Positions 48,601 through 59,534 of a stretch of 64,000 bases of DNA are shown here, piece by piece. Position numbers and translations under genes: made by a program. The notes beneath the pieces are model-generated. The model worked only from the letters and a program-made list of their open reading frames with translations, did no database searches and was not told where the DNA came from. How positions within the stretch are numbered: the first letter of the stretch is position 1; every line of letters starts with the position of its first letter. This stretch comes from Rostratula benghalensis. Lineage: Eukaryota; Chordata; Aves; Charadriiformes; Rostratulidae. The DNA is taken from NCBI GenBank assembly GCA_013399305.1, contig VXAI01000194.1:1192591-1256590 (forward strand). The letters are read 5' to 3'.

Positions 48601-51600
48601 GGAGGGTGAAGCCAAGGGGGATCAGTCTTTTCTCCCAAGTCACAGGCGATGGGAAAAGAGGAAAGAGCCCCAAGTTGCTCCAGGGGAGGCTCAGGTTGGG
48701 TATCAGGAACAATTTTGACACAAAAAGGTTTATTCAGCCTTGGAATGGGCTGCCCAAGGCAGTAGTTGAGGATCCATCCCTGGAGGTATCCAAAAGCTGA
48801 GTTGACAGAGTGCTTAGAGCCATGGGTTAGGGATGGGTTTTATCAGAGTTAGGTTGATGGTTGGACTTGATGACCTGAAAGTTCCCTTCCAACCCAGATA
48901 ATTCTGTGATTCTATCTACCTTTACAGTACAGACTTTGGCACTTTTTATACCAGGACTTCATAACGTAACTTGGTAGTTAAATCTCAGCTTCATCGGGTA
49001 GAAACTTGAGCTCACACCTGAAAAAACCACTTTTCCTCTGCAGCAGAGTAGCACTGCTACTTCCAGAATATTTACATGGTCACTACTAGGGCTTATTCTG
49101 CAGGTTAAAGAATTAACTCTCAATGACTGCCTAGAGACCAGTCACTGCCTAGAAACCAGAGAGCCAACAGCATTTAAATAAACTTGCTCCCCCAGCTGTG
49201 AGAGGCAGCAGAGGGAGCTCTGCAAAACCCAACCCAAAGATACTGAGCCTTAATTGCTTAGGCCCTCCTTAGGGGTGTGTGCATGGACACAAGAGCAAAC
49301 TGGACTCAACAGAAATTGAATCCAAACTGCAGTTTGCTGAACTGACTCCTGGCACTGGGGTTTTGTGCTGCACCCAGCAGAGCCCAGTTTTTAGAGGCCC
49401 AGGAGGAAGGTGCTGAGCTCCCACCTTCTGCCTGCAAAAGCCATCGGTCCAGATCTTCTCAACATCCCCATGGGGATGTTCTCTCACCACCCTGCTACAT
49501 CTTCTTGGCCTTGCAATATTGACTGTGAAGCTTCTGGTTTAAATAAACTGTAAATTAACTGTCTTTTCACTTGTTTTTTCCTTTTTTTTTGTTCCTAAGA
49601 GGCATGAATGGGAACAGCTCCCTCCCTGTTGTCTGCCACATCCTTACGTGCATCTGTCTTTTGTATCCTTAAAGAATTCCTTCCCTTTTCTTTAAGTGAA
49701 TGTGTTTTATTCATTTAAGCACTTCACATCAGTTTCTTTGATGGCTGCTACTAAGCAGCAATTACTGAGCTGCCTCCCCTTTCCCACAGCTAACGTGGGC
49801 ATTAATTTAACCTGTAAGTTCTGGGGAAAACAGCATGCAGAGTAAATAAAGTTGGCAGACACTTTACTAGGAGTTCCCACAAATCTCACGTTGGATTAAC
49901 TGAGGTGTGAGCTCAGGAAAGCAGCACAATCACCTTGCACCCCAGGAATGACCCGAGAGTCGCTGCTGCGAGACGAAAACCAAAAATAAACACCATTTTG
50001 GAGGCAAGCAGAAGAAAAACCGTAGTGAAAAAGAAAAAAAAAAAAAGAAAACCAGTCTTACCACGTTGATGAAGACCATGGTTGCTGGCTTCATACGGTA
50101 GGAGATGGGGATGGAGATGAGCCTGCCCAGGGTGATGAAGCCCCAGAAGAGGCTGGGCAGGTACCCGGCCACTTTGTGCACCACCGAGAGGGGCTCTTCC
50201 ACCGCGTAGCTGTACACGAAGCCCGAGTACTCACCCTGCAGGGAAACCAAACCAGGACGTGAGGACTTACAGGCTTTGCAACCTCAACCCACCCCTCAGT
50301 TATTCACAATTATTGTCCACCCCCCCATGGACTTGCTACCACGGCTCAATGAGCCTTGATCCCGAGGGTTTGCAGCTGGAGACCTCCCCCCAGCAGTAGA
50401 ACATGGGGTTTAAATCTTGCCTTTTTGTAAAATGCCTGCTAAGGTCCTGTCTGCAGAGATGCTCTCTTCTCTGGGGACTGCCTTGTCCTTTTGGAATTGC
50501 AAACTCCCAAAGCGTATCATATTTAGAACCTGGAGCTGATTCTCCTTTTAGGTGGAGGCCCTGGAAAATTCCCATATCCGAGAGCTGCTCTGCGTAATCC
50601 TGCTCATCTTTCGGGGCCCTATTTAATCCCTGACTGAGACCCAGCAGTTTTTTACCAGGCAGGGACCTGAGACAAAACTAATGGAAGAAAAAGAACAACA
50701 ACTTGCCAGCCAAGAGCAAGTCTTCCTCACCCAGACCCAAGTGCTCCACCCGGGGACCCCTGTGTGACTGCCCCAGCCAGGGACACGCTGCCAGGCCACT
50801 AGAGAGGACCCTCCCTGCACGCTCTCAGCTTGGATTCTGAGGGCTCAGGAGAGCCATCAAGCAGAGAGCCACCTTTTGTTATGGAATAAAATGAAGCTGT
50901 CCTTGCCCCTTGGCTGAAGTGAGGAGAGACCTCCACTGCATGCAAGTAGACAACCTCACATCTCCAGTTCCAAACTGGCTGGGTGAGTAGGAACCCAGCT
51001 GCAACGCCACAGAGACCTGGAGAAGCCACAAAACCCTCCCAAGAAGTGGGACACCCCTCAGCCTGACTGCTATTAGCTTCAAATGAGTGACTTTGGGAAC
51101 CAGACTGCCACACTGGCAGACCCCCAGGGCCAGTCCACGTGCTGGGTTTGGGCTGTTACAAGCAATTTTGGAAGGAAGAAAGCCGTGTAGCTTTGCTCAG
51201 AGAAGATCCCTCCATCAGCTGAACTCACCACAATCCCATCAGTCATGAAGAGAACAAGAGCCCCAGTGATGTGGACTGCGAAGTAGGTGTAAGAAGCCCC
51301 TCTGAAGTTTTTGCTTTGGCAGCAGCCAAATAAGTCATCATGACCTGGTGAAAAACAATGCAAAGCAAACTTAGCTGGAACATCCCCCTGGGGCTGGGTG
51401 GTTTCCAGCCCATGATGGGGATTTGTTTTGCACTCAAGCTGCACGACAGAGATTCACAGAGGATGGCAAACAAACTGGAGCTCAGTGAACCTCTGCTGGC
51501 ACAGCTGCTTTCTTAACCTACCTCTAGACTTTCAGAAGGAAGATGGATATGCTTACGGCATCCTAGCTCTCCAGGATACTTGCTGCTTCTCTTACTGGAG

Positions 51601-54600
51601 CTACTTGTGCTCCTTTTGACATTTAGGAGCAACTCATTGCTGACCCCACTCTTACAGCCACTACAAACAAGCCCATCTGACCACAGCTCAGAGCCCCTCA
51701 TCCTGGGTACCACCGACACAGGAGAGTCCTGCCCAGGAGAGCTCATGTTCTTATTTAACCAAACAAGCCAGCTTTGGGAAAGAGGGATAAACACACAGCT
51801 CCTGTCACCTCCTCCGAGCAGAGCACTGGGAGACACAGCTTGCCAAACCTGGGGATGGTCAGGACCCCAGGAATTCCTGACTCTCCCATCCTCATGCTGG
51901 TGTGGCACCACTCTGGGACCTGCAAAGGGCTGGGGTTAAGGTAATGGCACCAGGGGTCCTGTGCAGGACAGGGTGAGACAGTTGCTCCCACACAACAGGG
52001 ATTAAATTCTCTCTGCTTCTACGGGGAAGGGGGGGTTTGCCAGCACAAAGGTGCCTGCCAAAGATGGCAGTGGTTTGGCATCCAGCCTTCCTGCCTCTCT
52101 AAGGCTCAACCTCAACTGTGTTTAAGAGGAAGATGGAGATCTTAAGAACGTGAAGCTCCAGTGGGTGGTATGAAAATGGGGAGTAGGGTTGAGGAAAGGA
52201 CCCATCAGTGTGTCTGCTAGGGGAAATGCTGTCAGATGAGCACAACCTTATCAGACACCAGAGAACCCACTCCATTATGGACACCCATGATCCTTCCCTG
52301 CAGCATTTCACCACCTCTCTACTTGCCTCCACCTTCAAGTATTCCCTGAAATTGCCTTTTATAATTCAGGTAAAGCCACCTCTTCTGTAATAACACTAAA
52401 AGCTCCTCTGATAACCCTAAAATATGATTACTTTTGAGATTCCTTGTTCAGCTGAAGAATTTACTTTGATATGTTTCTCTTGGGTAGCAAAGAACAATAT
52501 TTCTATTGTCCCCAAGACAGGGTGTAGTCACAAGTTCAAGAGCAAACTATTGCTGGAGTTTCACTTTTCCCCTCGAACAAGGGCACTGTCCTTATTCCTT
52601 TCGGATTTAGTAAAAAAAAAAAAAAAAAAGCAGCTTTCTGCAGCGTGATGACCCCTTTTAAACTGAACAGTCAGCAACACCAGCTCAAAAACTGACTGAA
52701 AACCAGAAAAGAATAAAGGGGCACGACTTTCACATGTGCTTTAAGGACACGGGAGCCCAGGTTTGGTTCTGGGGCAGCTTGGGGAAAAGGAGCCTGGAGT
52801 CCCAACAGCAGGATAATAATCTCTGGCTGGGGGCTACGGTCCCATCTAATCTGAGGGCAATTGGGCATCAAATTATGTTTGGATACTTCGGGGTTACAAT
52901 CACATGTACATTTTGGGAAGTTTCCTTCTTGGACAATAGGGATGGATCGCACGTTAAACTTGGAGACACTCAGAAATATGGCTTTTTCTCCCCCTGCTCC
53001 CCTCACCTCCCTGCCCCATCCCTCCAAACCCCTAAGAGAGGTGCCCCCAGCCCACCTCCAGCTGCCTGGGGTCTTTGCACAGAGGTGGAGAGATCGTCCT
53101 TCTCCGTGGGCCGTGTCTCCATGGCCAGCTCGTCAGCAGACAGCAGCGGGTGGCTGCTGCCGTTGAAGCAGGGCACCATCCTCTCCTTGTAGAGCAAGAA
53201 AAACACGGCGATGGGCACCGGCAGCTGGGGAGGAACAGAGAAGGGCAGGTTGAGCACAAGCCTCCTACAAAATACGCTCCAGTGCCTCGGTCACAACAGC
53301 CTTTTAGGAAGCTGCACTCAGCGTCTGCGCTGGATGTGCCTGAAGTCACCTCCGAGAGCAAGGACAGAGGCTGGGAATGGGGTGAGGAGCCACGGCAGGA
53401 GGAGGGATGGAGGCTGGGTAGGAGAGCTGGGAGGGAGGAAAAAATAGAAGGAAGATGAGAGCAAAAACTCTCAATCTGGAGCACGGCTGGGGCACCCCCT
53501 GCCCGTCCCTGTGTGGTGCCGGGGGGGTTGGGGACCATTCACATAGGGTGGGGAACAGGGACACAGGAACAGAAGGCACCCGAATACAACCCTCATAAAG
53601 CACTGTACCAGCCCTTCAGAACTAAAACGTTCAGGTTTCAAAGCTTTTGCCCCAAAGAATACAACAAAGAAGTAGCTTTTGCCAACAGAGAGTTTTGACA
53701 GGAGACTTTCTGTGGCTGAATTTCTTTAGGAGAGAAGCACAGGCTGCTCTGAGGCCTCTTTGCCCACCTCCAGCCAGTAGCAGAGCTTGCTCAGCACCTC
53801 CTAAGGGATGAGCTCGTGGTTCCCAGGCCAACAGTCACAGCACAACAGCCGAGCTGCTTCAAACAGCCCCTGGGTGCAGCCTCTGCAGAGGCACCCAGGA
53901 CTGAAAAACCACCCAGGACCTCCAGCCACAGCCCCATCGCTGCCCTAGAGACCCCTCCCTGCACACCCAGGGATGCTGCTGCGCAGGCTCCCAGCGCACA
54001 CCAGTCCCACCAGCACCGTTCCCTGCAGTCAGGGCTTTCCAGCCTGGTGCCAACACACACAGGAGCCGTGGGCTTGTACCTGCCCACTGGGTCCATCACA
54101 CGGCAGCCACAGCATCAGCCCCTCCATCACCATCCTCCCTCACTGCCATGTGCCTGGGGACGAGCCTGCTCCCTGCACACACCCACGACTGACTGGTGCC
54201 TCCAAGCCCAGAGGGACTTGCTCTTTTTAGTTATTTTTTTTTGGGAGAGAAAACAGAGGGAAGCAAATGAAGCTGGGGCTGCCCCTCACCAGCACTCCCT
54301 TCTCCTCCCACCGCAATCAAGCGCTGTTTATTCTGCAACCAACTGGGGGAGAAAGCCAGGAAATCCTAAGTGACAGCTCTCCAGCTGCTGAGTGCTTGTT
54401 TTCTACATGTCTGTGAGCAAGTGTGAGCTCTAGCTCCAAATTTCCTGCCTTTCGTTGGCTCGTGGCATGATTTAAATGTATGGAGAATCCCCCCCACCCC
54501 TCTTGCCTGAATTCATTTATGAGGACTTCATTGTTCTGGGAACAATGGGAATAGGAACAGTTAGTTCGGTCCCATGGAAGAAAAACGCATTTGCCTGATA

Positions 54601-57600
54601 GTTCTAATCCTTCCGGAGGTCAGGACCAGATTTTATTCTTCTAAATTGCAGATTTTGCAGAAAAAGATACCCCTGCAGAGGGACTGGCCCTACAGATAAC
54701 CTCTTTGGGCACTTCCAGCCTTAAGGAGCACTCAGTGTCTAGGCAGAAAAGGGCAGGCTCAGGAAAGTGGGAGAAGCAAAGGAGAAAGCAGGTTCCCAGG
54801 GCTCTGTCCCAAGCCAGCCCTGTGTCCTGCACACCGGCTGGCAAATCCCCTTGGGAACAGTCACCCGTGGCCACCTGGGCCATAAATCTCAGGTGCCTCG
54901 AGGGGACAGAGCACCCACGAAAGCAGTTCAGTTATGACACGGGTAGATGGAGAGGAGCAAACAGAGCTGAACACCAGGGCGTGTTTCACCCAGCAAAGAG
55001 CCAAATCCACCCTGGAAGGACTGCCCTACCCCGACCACAGAACAAGGACAGCTTGAGGACTGTCCCTTCCACTGCCCACGTGAGCACGGCCACTGCCACA
55101 AGCTGCTGGGCCCCATCCACAGCTCCCACATGCTGGAGAGGTCGGGTGGTGACAATGACCCTGGTGCCAGAACATGTGCTAAGACACACAGGGGTGGGAC
55201 CATGCCAGGCTCTTCTATGATAGACCACTCAAGGATTCTAGGATTTTGCTACTCTGCTCCTAAAGCAGCTTCGGTCTTCCTGGGGCTGACATCTCAGCTG
55301 CCCGGGCTGTTTGGCACGAGGCAAAGAGCTATCAGAACCTTCCCACCCTGTGAGGAGCCCAAAAAGTGAGAACCAGAGATGTGTCACAGACCCTAAAGAC
55401 AATGATCCAAAGCCACCACCCTGCCCTGCACCATCCCCAGCCAAGCCTCCAAGTCCCCATCTCTGACCAAGCCTCCCTCCTCTTGAGCAAGCAGGGATTT
55501 TGGTTGCAGACAGGGATTTTGGTGCCATCACCACTTGCTCTTGGGCTTTTTTTTTTTTTTTTGTCTCCCGGGGCAACTCTGCTTCACCTTTTTGGGCAGA
55601 AGACTTTTCTTTTTCCCTGGGGGGAGGAGAGGGAGATCCGAGCATCCCACCAGGAGCCTGCATGGGCTGAGGGGCAAAACTGGCAGCAAGAACTGGACTT
55701 GGTGCTCCAGCTCTGCTCACCGGGGCTGTTCCCCTCCTCCTGGCAGCTTTTAACCAGCATAAATTCAACGAGTGGCTGCATCACGCAGCTGAGAGTGGGT
55801 AAAACCCAGGCTCCTTCCCTCCAGTTGCTATTTCAGGCCTCTCCCCCTCCCAGGAACACGGGACTGGTCCCCACTATTGTGCCCAGGCTACTTTTAAGCC
55901 ACCTCAGCACAATGGAGCGTCCCACACTTCCCCTGGGAAACCACCTTCCGGACAAACACATCCCTCTACTGAGGAACATTTTCCTGATTTCCAGCCCCTT
56001 GGAACAGGCTGGATGATGAAATTTCCGTTCTGTGGGAAACTGAATTTTAAAATATGGGTTTTTGTTGTTTTTTTTTTGTTCCAAATCTGGATGAAAAGCC
56101 AAAAAATTTCTCTCAGAATGAAAAATTTTGGCCGGGAGTCATCCAGGCGCTTCATTTTGATAATGTTGAACCACTTAATTTTACTAAAGGAAAAACATTT
56201 TGCTTCAATAACATGGAAACAACTATTCTGTCAGCTTCACACACTGCGTTTATGCCAAAGTCAGATTGAGACATTCCCACTTTAAACAATGCAAGAAACC
56301 GAAATGAATCATTTCGACTTGTGTCTTGTCAGAATACACACAGCCCTGTGAAAACTGGGGTGGAAATGTGTTTTTGGCAATTTTATAACGAAGTTGCTGG
56401 TCCTTTGTTTCCATTTCTATAGCTTGCTCATTTCATCCACTTCCCCAGGGTTTTAAATACTGATTATCAGCAACTTTCTCTATGTTTATACCTTTTGAAA
56501 AAAAAAAAATAAATAAAAAGAAAAAAAGAAAAAAAAAGGGGGGTCAGCAGTTTTGGAGCAGAGCTGCTCTCAGTATCTCCAAGCCAGTGGGTTGGGTTTT
56601 TTTAGTTTAAACAAGGAATGAAGCCAGCTCTCTCTGCGAGGCTCCGGGAAAGACAATAACAGCTCGCCTTTGGCAAGGGGATGTGCTCAGGAGCTGTGTG
56701 TGCAGCGTAGGTCCCACTCCCTGCTCCTCTCGTGTTTGTTACCCAACCTGCATCCCAAAAACCCATCCCAGCACCTTGAGACTCTGGGCGTGTTGAGAGC
56801 TGGGGAGGGACTCTTTGTGAGTGGAGTGATAGGACAAGGGGTAACGGCTTTAAATTGGAAGAGGGGAGATTGAGATGAGATCTCAGGAATAAATTCTTTA
56901 CCGTGAGGGTGGTGAGAGCCTGGCCCAGGTTGCCCAGAGAAGCTGTGGCTGCCCCATCCCTGGAGGGGTTCAAGGCCAGGTTGGAGGGGGCTTGGAGCAA
57001 CCTGGGCTGGTGGGAGGTGTCCCTGCCCAGGGCAGGGGGTGGCACTGGATGGTATTTAAGATCCTTTCCAACTCTGACCATTCTACAATTCCTGGTGATG
57101 CTGCACAGTGTGTGCACACACGTATAACCCCCCTGCACCTTCAAACAGCACTGGAGCACACAGCGATGCTCAAGCCCAGCTCACAATCAGCTGCTGGGCA
57201 CCGTGGGACTCAGCCCAGGGTCTCATCCTGCTCCCAAAATATCCATGGGACACTGTGAGAAACAGAGAGGGGTCCAGCAACCACCCACCCACCCCCCATC
57301 AGCACTCCAGATATCAGACACACCATCATAGTCAAAGCGGGTATTAAACGCTGCCTTCAAAACTAATTTAGTTTGCTTGGGATTCACCAGGAAAATGGAT
57401 AACACTCCGGTGTAATTAAAAGCACATTTCCCATGGCATAGGCAGAGTCGGAGGTAATTAAAGCTGGCTTCTCCTCCTGGGCAGAAGGAGTTCTTGGTGC
57501 TTGGTTCTGCAGAGAAGCTCGTTACAGCACCTGCCTGTTCCCCTCACACCAACCTGTGGGGGCTTTGCTCTAACCATAGCCCCTGGATTAGGTGCCCTGG

Positions 57601-59534
57601 GGTATATTTTAGTTATTTAGCAAAGGGAAACACCAGAAAGAGCAGAAATAATCTTGCTCCCTTTGCCTAGCGGGGGGGGGAAGAGTGGAAGATCAAGGGC
57701 TGCTCGCTGTCCTGGGACAAGGAGAAGGAGCATCAGCACATCCTTACGTGTTGGCAAGAAGAGCAATGGCTAAACTTGCCCAGGGAAGGGGCAAGGGGTA
57801 CCGGGGCTCAGCATCAATCCTGGCACGAGTGGCACCACTGCGACACCACGCTCTGCTCTTATCACTCCAGATCTCCACAGACAATTACACAGAGGCTGGC
57901 AGGGCTCCTGCCACCCAGCAAATGCCATCAGCAGCTCAGCTGGCCCTGCTGCAGGGGGACCGGGGACGGCGATGGCCACAGCCCACTGGGACTGTGCAAG
58001 GGACCCGTATTTAACCATTAATCTATGGGTAAGGAACAGGGATGCATTTCAAAGAGGGCCTGCAGGCAAGAGTAGCTCACTGGAGATCTGCTCTGGGACT
58101 CAGCAGTGCAGAGAAAGAGGATGGGCACTAAACCCTCATCTCTGTCACAAAGGAAGGGCCACAGGGCTTTCACATCTCCTGCAAACCACCAGGAATAGAC
58201 AGACACCACAACCAAGCTTTCAGCCCCAGGAACTCAGTTTATCCGTGGGCACTTTCCTATGAATATCCCTGCAAATAGTCCTCCCACCAAGCCATCCTCA
58301 TGCCACCGAGCTCTGAGCTCTCCAGACTGACCAGGGAGGAAGACCTTGTGGCTCTGAGGGTAGTGAACTGGTATAATTCCATCCAGGGAGAGATGCTGGA
58401 GGGGCAGTCTGCTTCCAGAAAGACCAGACAAATCCCTACAGGGCTGTAGATAGACTCTATCCCACCTGACAGTGCAGTGACAGCAGAGTCCTGCCCCAGG
58501 CACCTGCTGGAAACTGGGCACTTGGCAAAAACCAGACCACTTAGACCAGCACAACCATCCTCATGCCTCATTCCATCATGGGGACCACCTACAGGNNNNN
58601 NNNNNNNNNNNNNNNNNNNNNNNNNNNNNNNNNNNNNNNNNNNNNNNNNNNNNNNNNNNNNNNNNNNNNNNNNNNNNNNNCCCCCCTCGCCCCCAAAACG
58701 TCTCAGCTGTCTGCAAAGCTAAGAAGCAGGGATGTCCCCAGGAATAGCTCAGGCCACTCTGGCTGCAGCACTTACATTGATGAGGGCCATGATCCAGAAG
58801 GCGTAGGAGACGCGTGTGACCACCATGCCTTTCATCGGCAGGTCGTAGTGGGACAGGTTGCCCGGATGGTGTGGGACCAGGGACTTGCGGATGTGAGGGA
58901 GGTTGCTGGAGGCGTTGGCCGTGGAGTTTGAGAGGATGCAGTTGGTGTCCGAGAGGAAGGGGTCAGCTATCAGTGGGCTTAGCAGTGCTCCAAAGCCCAC
59001 GAAGAAATGGAGGGCCTGCAAGAGACGAGACACGCAAGTAGAGCAGGGGGTAGGGGGGTTGCTGCTCTTCTCTGCAGGGAGCCTGGCTGAGCCCCTCGCT
59101 CCTCTTCCTCGGAGGAAGAAGCACAGAGGGGAGACACTGAGCACTGGAAGGGGCTGCCCAGAGAGGTGGTGGAGTCTCCTTCTCTGGAGACATTCAAACC
59201 CCTCCTGGACACCTTCCTGTGTGACCTGCTCTGGGTGTTCCTTCTCTGGCAGGAGGATTGGACTGGGTGAGCTTTCAAGGCCCCTTCCAACCCCTGAGAT
59301 TCTGTGATTCTGTGAGACATGGGCTCTGTGCTCACCTGCAGGAAGATGGCTGAGTCCTTCTGGTAGATCTTAACCAGCTGCATGTTGGAGATGGTGTCGA
59401 TGCAACCCATGGCCAATCCTGCCACAGCCATGACCACAGCCAGGACCACCACATTGTGGCACAGAGGGATGATGGCAAAGACCAAGGAGATCGCCAGTGA
59501 CGAGGCAAAGAGTGCAAACAGGGACTGTGCCAAC
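45561..59534 (-). CDS. MFSD4A: MFSD4A, major facilitator superfamily transporter (first exon outside window)
   Basis: Nine minus-strand coding exons read from right to left: 59534-59336, 59015-58776, 53224-53056, 51344-51229, 50235-50062, 48358-48211, 47130-47060, 46840-46720 and 45625-45561. All have GT-AG borders and the phases agree, giving 433 residues; human MFSD4A is about 514, so about 77 N-terminal residues (probably one exon) lie beyond 64000. Landmarks are [117 protein letters not shown] and the tail GQYQR. It is a multi-pass membrane protein of the 12-helix MFS fold; substrate not known to me (sugar transport has been proposed). It is convergent with ELK4. No break is seen. Confidence 0.96.
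45626..46719 (-). other. MFSD4A: MFSD4A last intron, mostly CR1
   Basis: Phase 1. The CR1 copy at 45975-46400 takes up over a third of it. No other feature is recognised. Confidence 0.9.
45975..46400 (+). mobile_element. CR1 LINE fragment, about 0.4 kb
   Basis: Contains CACCTCGAGTACTGTGTCCA, CTGGAGCAGGTCCAGAGAAG, GGAACAGGCTGCCCAGGGAA and TCCCTTCCAACCCAGACAG. It is longer than most copies here and antisense to MFSD4A. A GT microsatellite interrupts it near 46172. Confidence 0.88.
46720..46840 (-). CDS. MFSD4A: MFSD4A exon (last membrane helix)
   Basis: 40 codons plus one base. It encodes [29 protein letters not shown], a hydrophobic helix ending in basic and proline residues. The acceptor is CAATTGCAG and the donor GTCAG|GTAAGA. 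Confidence 0.95.
47060..47130 (-). CDS. MFSD4A: MFSD4A exon (71 bp)
   Basis: It encodes [23 protein letters not shown], nearly identical to the mammalian protein. It begins with two bases that complete a Gly codon and ends in phase 0 at TCG|GTAAGT. Confidence 0.95.
47131..48210 (-). other. MFSD4A: MFSD4A intron carrying a CR1 copy
   Basis: Phase 1. About 40 percent is the CR1 copy at 47640-48085, which lies in the same orientation as the gene. Nothing else is recognised. Confidence 0.9.
47640..48085 (-). mobile_element. CR1 LINE fragment, about 0.45 kb
   Basis: The left end TCATAGAATCATAGAATGGT is the complement of the CR1 3' terminus. It runs through CTTGAACCCCTCCAGGGATG, CTCCACTTCCTGACAGAGTC and TCTTCTCCAGGCTGAACAAC. 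It is well preserved and lies in sense with MFSD4A. Confidence 0.9.
48211..48358 (-). CDS. MFSD4A: MFSD4A exon (two helices, [13 protein letters not shown])
   Basis: 49 codons plus one base: [20 protein letters not shown], then [20 protein letters not shown] and YTEDILQYR. The acceptor is TGTCCACAG and the donor AGAG|GTGAGA. CR1 copies of opposite orientation flank it on each side. Confidence 0.95.
48359..50061 (-). other. MFSD4A: MFSD4A intron carrying a CR1 copy
   Basis: Phase 0. It contains the plus-oriented CR1 at 48560-48917; the remainder (48918-50061) holds nothing I recognise. Confidence 0.9.
48560..48917 (+). mobile_element. CR1 LINE fragment, about 0.36 kb
   Basis: Contains GGAATGGGCTGCCCAAGGCA, GATCCATCCCTGGAGGTATC and GGTTGGACTTGATGACCTGA, ending AATTCTGTGATTCTATC. 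It is antisense to MFSD4A. Confidence 0.9.
50062..50235 (-). CDS. MFSD4A: MFSD4A exon (58 codons)
   Basis: [20 protein letters not shown], then [19 protein letters not shown] and [23 protein letters not shown] after a helix is the usual basic inter-helix loop of MFS proteins. Both borders are phase 0. Confidence 0.96.
50236..51228 (-). other. MFSD4A: MFSD4A intron
   Basis: Phase 0, GTGAGT to CCCTGCAG. No repeat or gene recognised. Confidence 0.9.
51229..51344 (-). CDS. MFSD4A: MFSD4A exon ([13 protein letters not shown])
   Basis: Two bases plus 38 codons: [20 protein letters not shown] and [18 protein letters not shown]. It starts the second half of the transporter after the central cytosolic loop. 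Confidence 0.96.
51345..53055 (-). other. MFSD4A: MFSD4A intron
   Basis: Phase 1. Nothing recognised apart from an A run near 52611-52629. Confidence 0.9.
53056..53224 (-). CDS. MFSD4A: MFSD4A exon (central cytosolic loop)
   Basis: 56 codons plus one base: [20 protein letters not shown], then the hydrophilic loop with [20 protein letters not shown] and RPQAAG. The loop is the least conserved part, but [10 protein letters not shown] is kept. Confidence 0.96.
56785..57092 (+). mobile_element. CR1 LINE fragment, about 0.3 kb
   Basis: Contains AAATTGGAAGAGGGGAGATT, GGCCCAGGTTGCCCAGAGAA, CCCATCCCTGGAGGGGTTCA and TCCTTTCCAACTCTGACCAT. It is antisense to MFSD4A. Confidence 0.88.
58596..58680. other. 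assembly gap (N)
   Basis: 85 undetermined bases within an MFSD4A intron; the right flank is C-rich (CCCCCCTCGCCCCC). Confidence 0.99.
58776..59015 (-). CDS. MFSD4A: MFSD4A exon (80 codons, glycosylated loop)
   Basis: [20 protein letters not shown], then an extracellular-type loop with three N-glycosylation sequons (NST, NAS, NLS), then [13 protein letters not shown]. The loop is shorter than in human and diverged, as expected for an exposed segment. The donor is ATCAAT|GTAAGT. Confidence 0.96.
59125..59315 (+). mobile_element. CR1 LINE 3' fragment in a short MFSD4A intron
   Basis: It runs GGAAGGGGCTGCCCAGAGAG, CTCTGGAGACATTCAAACCC, then CCTTCCAACCCCTGAGATTC and TGTGATTCTGTGAG. It fills about 190 of the 320 bases between two exons and ends about 20 bases from the splice donor of the next exon. 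Confidence 0.9.
59336..59534 (-). CDS. MFSD4A: MFSD4A exon (first exon visible in the window)
   Basis: One base plus 66 codons: [20 protein letters not shown], then [20 protein letters not shown] and KDSAIFLQ. The one-base start means the missing upstream exon ends in phase 2, as expected for the mammalian KRT.LAQS junction. Confidence 0.96.

Larger units (their letters stand above)
53225..58775 (-). other. MFSD4A: MFSD4A long intron
   Basis: 5.55 kb, phase 0. It contains a CR1 copy (56785-57092), an assembly gap (58596-58680) and A/T runs. No internal coding exon is supported; open frames here lack family resemblance. Confidence 0.85.

Noticed and set aside
56602..57159. 185-codon minus-strand frame with a leucine/proline-rich peptide
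   Set aside because: It is the antisense translation of a CR1 copy; the same peptide appears from the CR1 at 47640.
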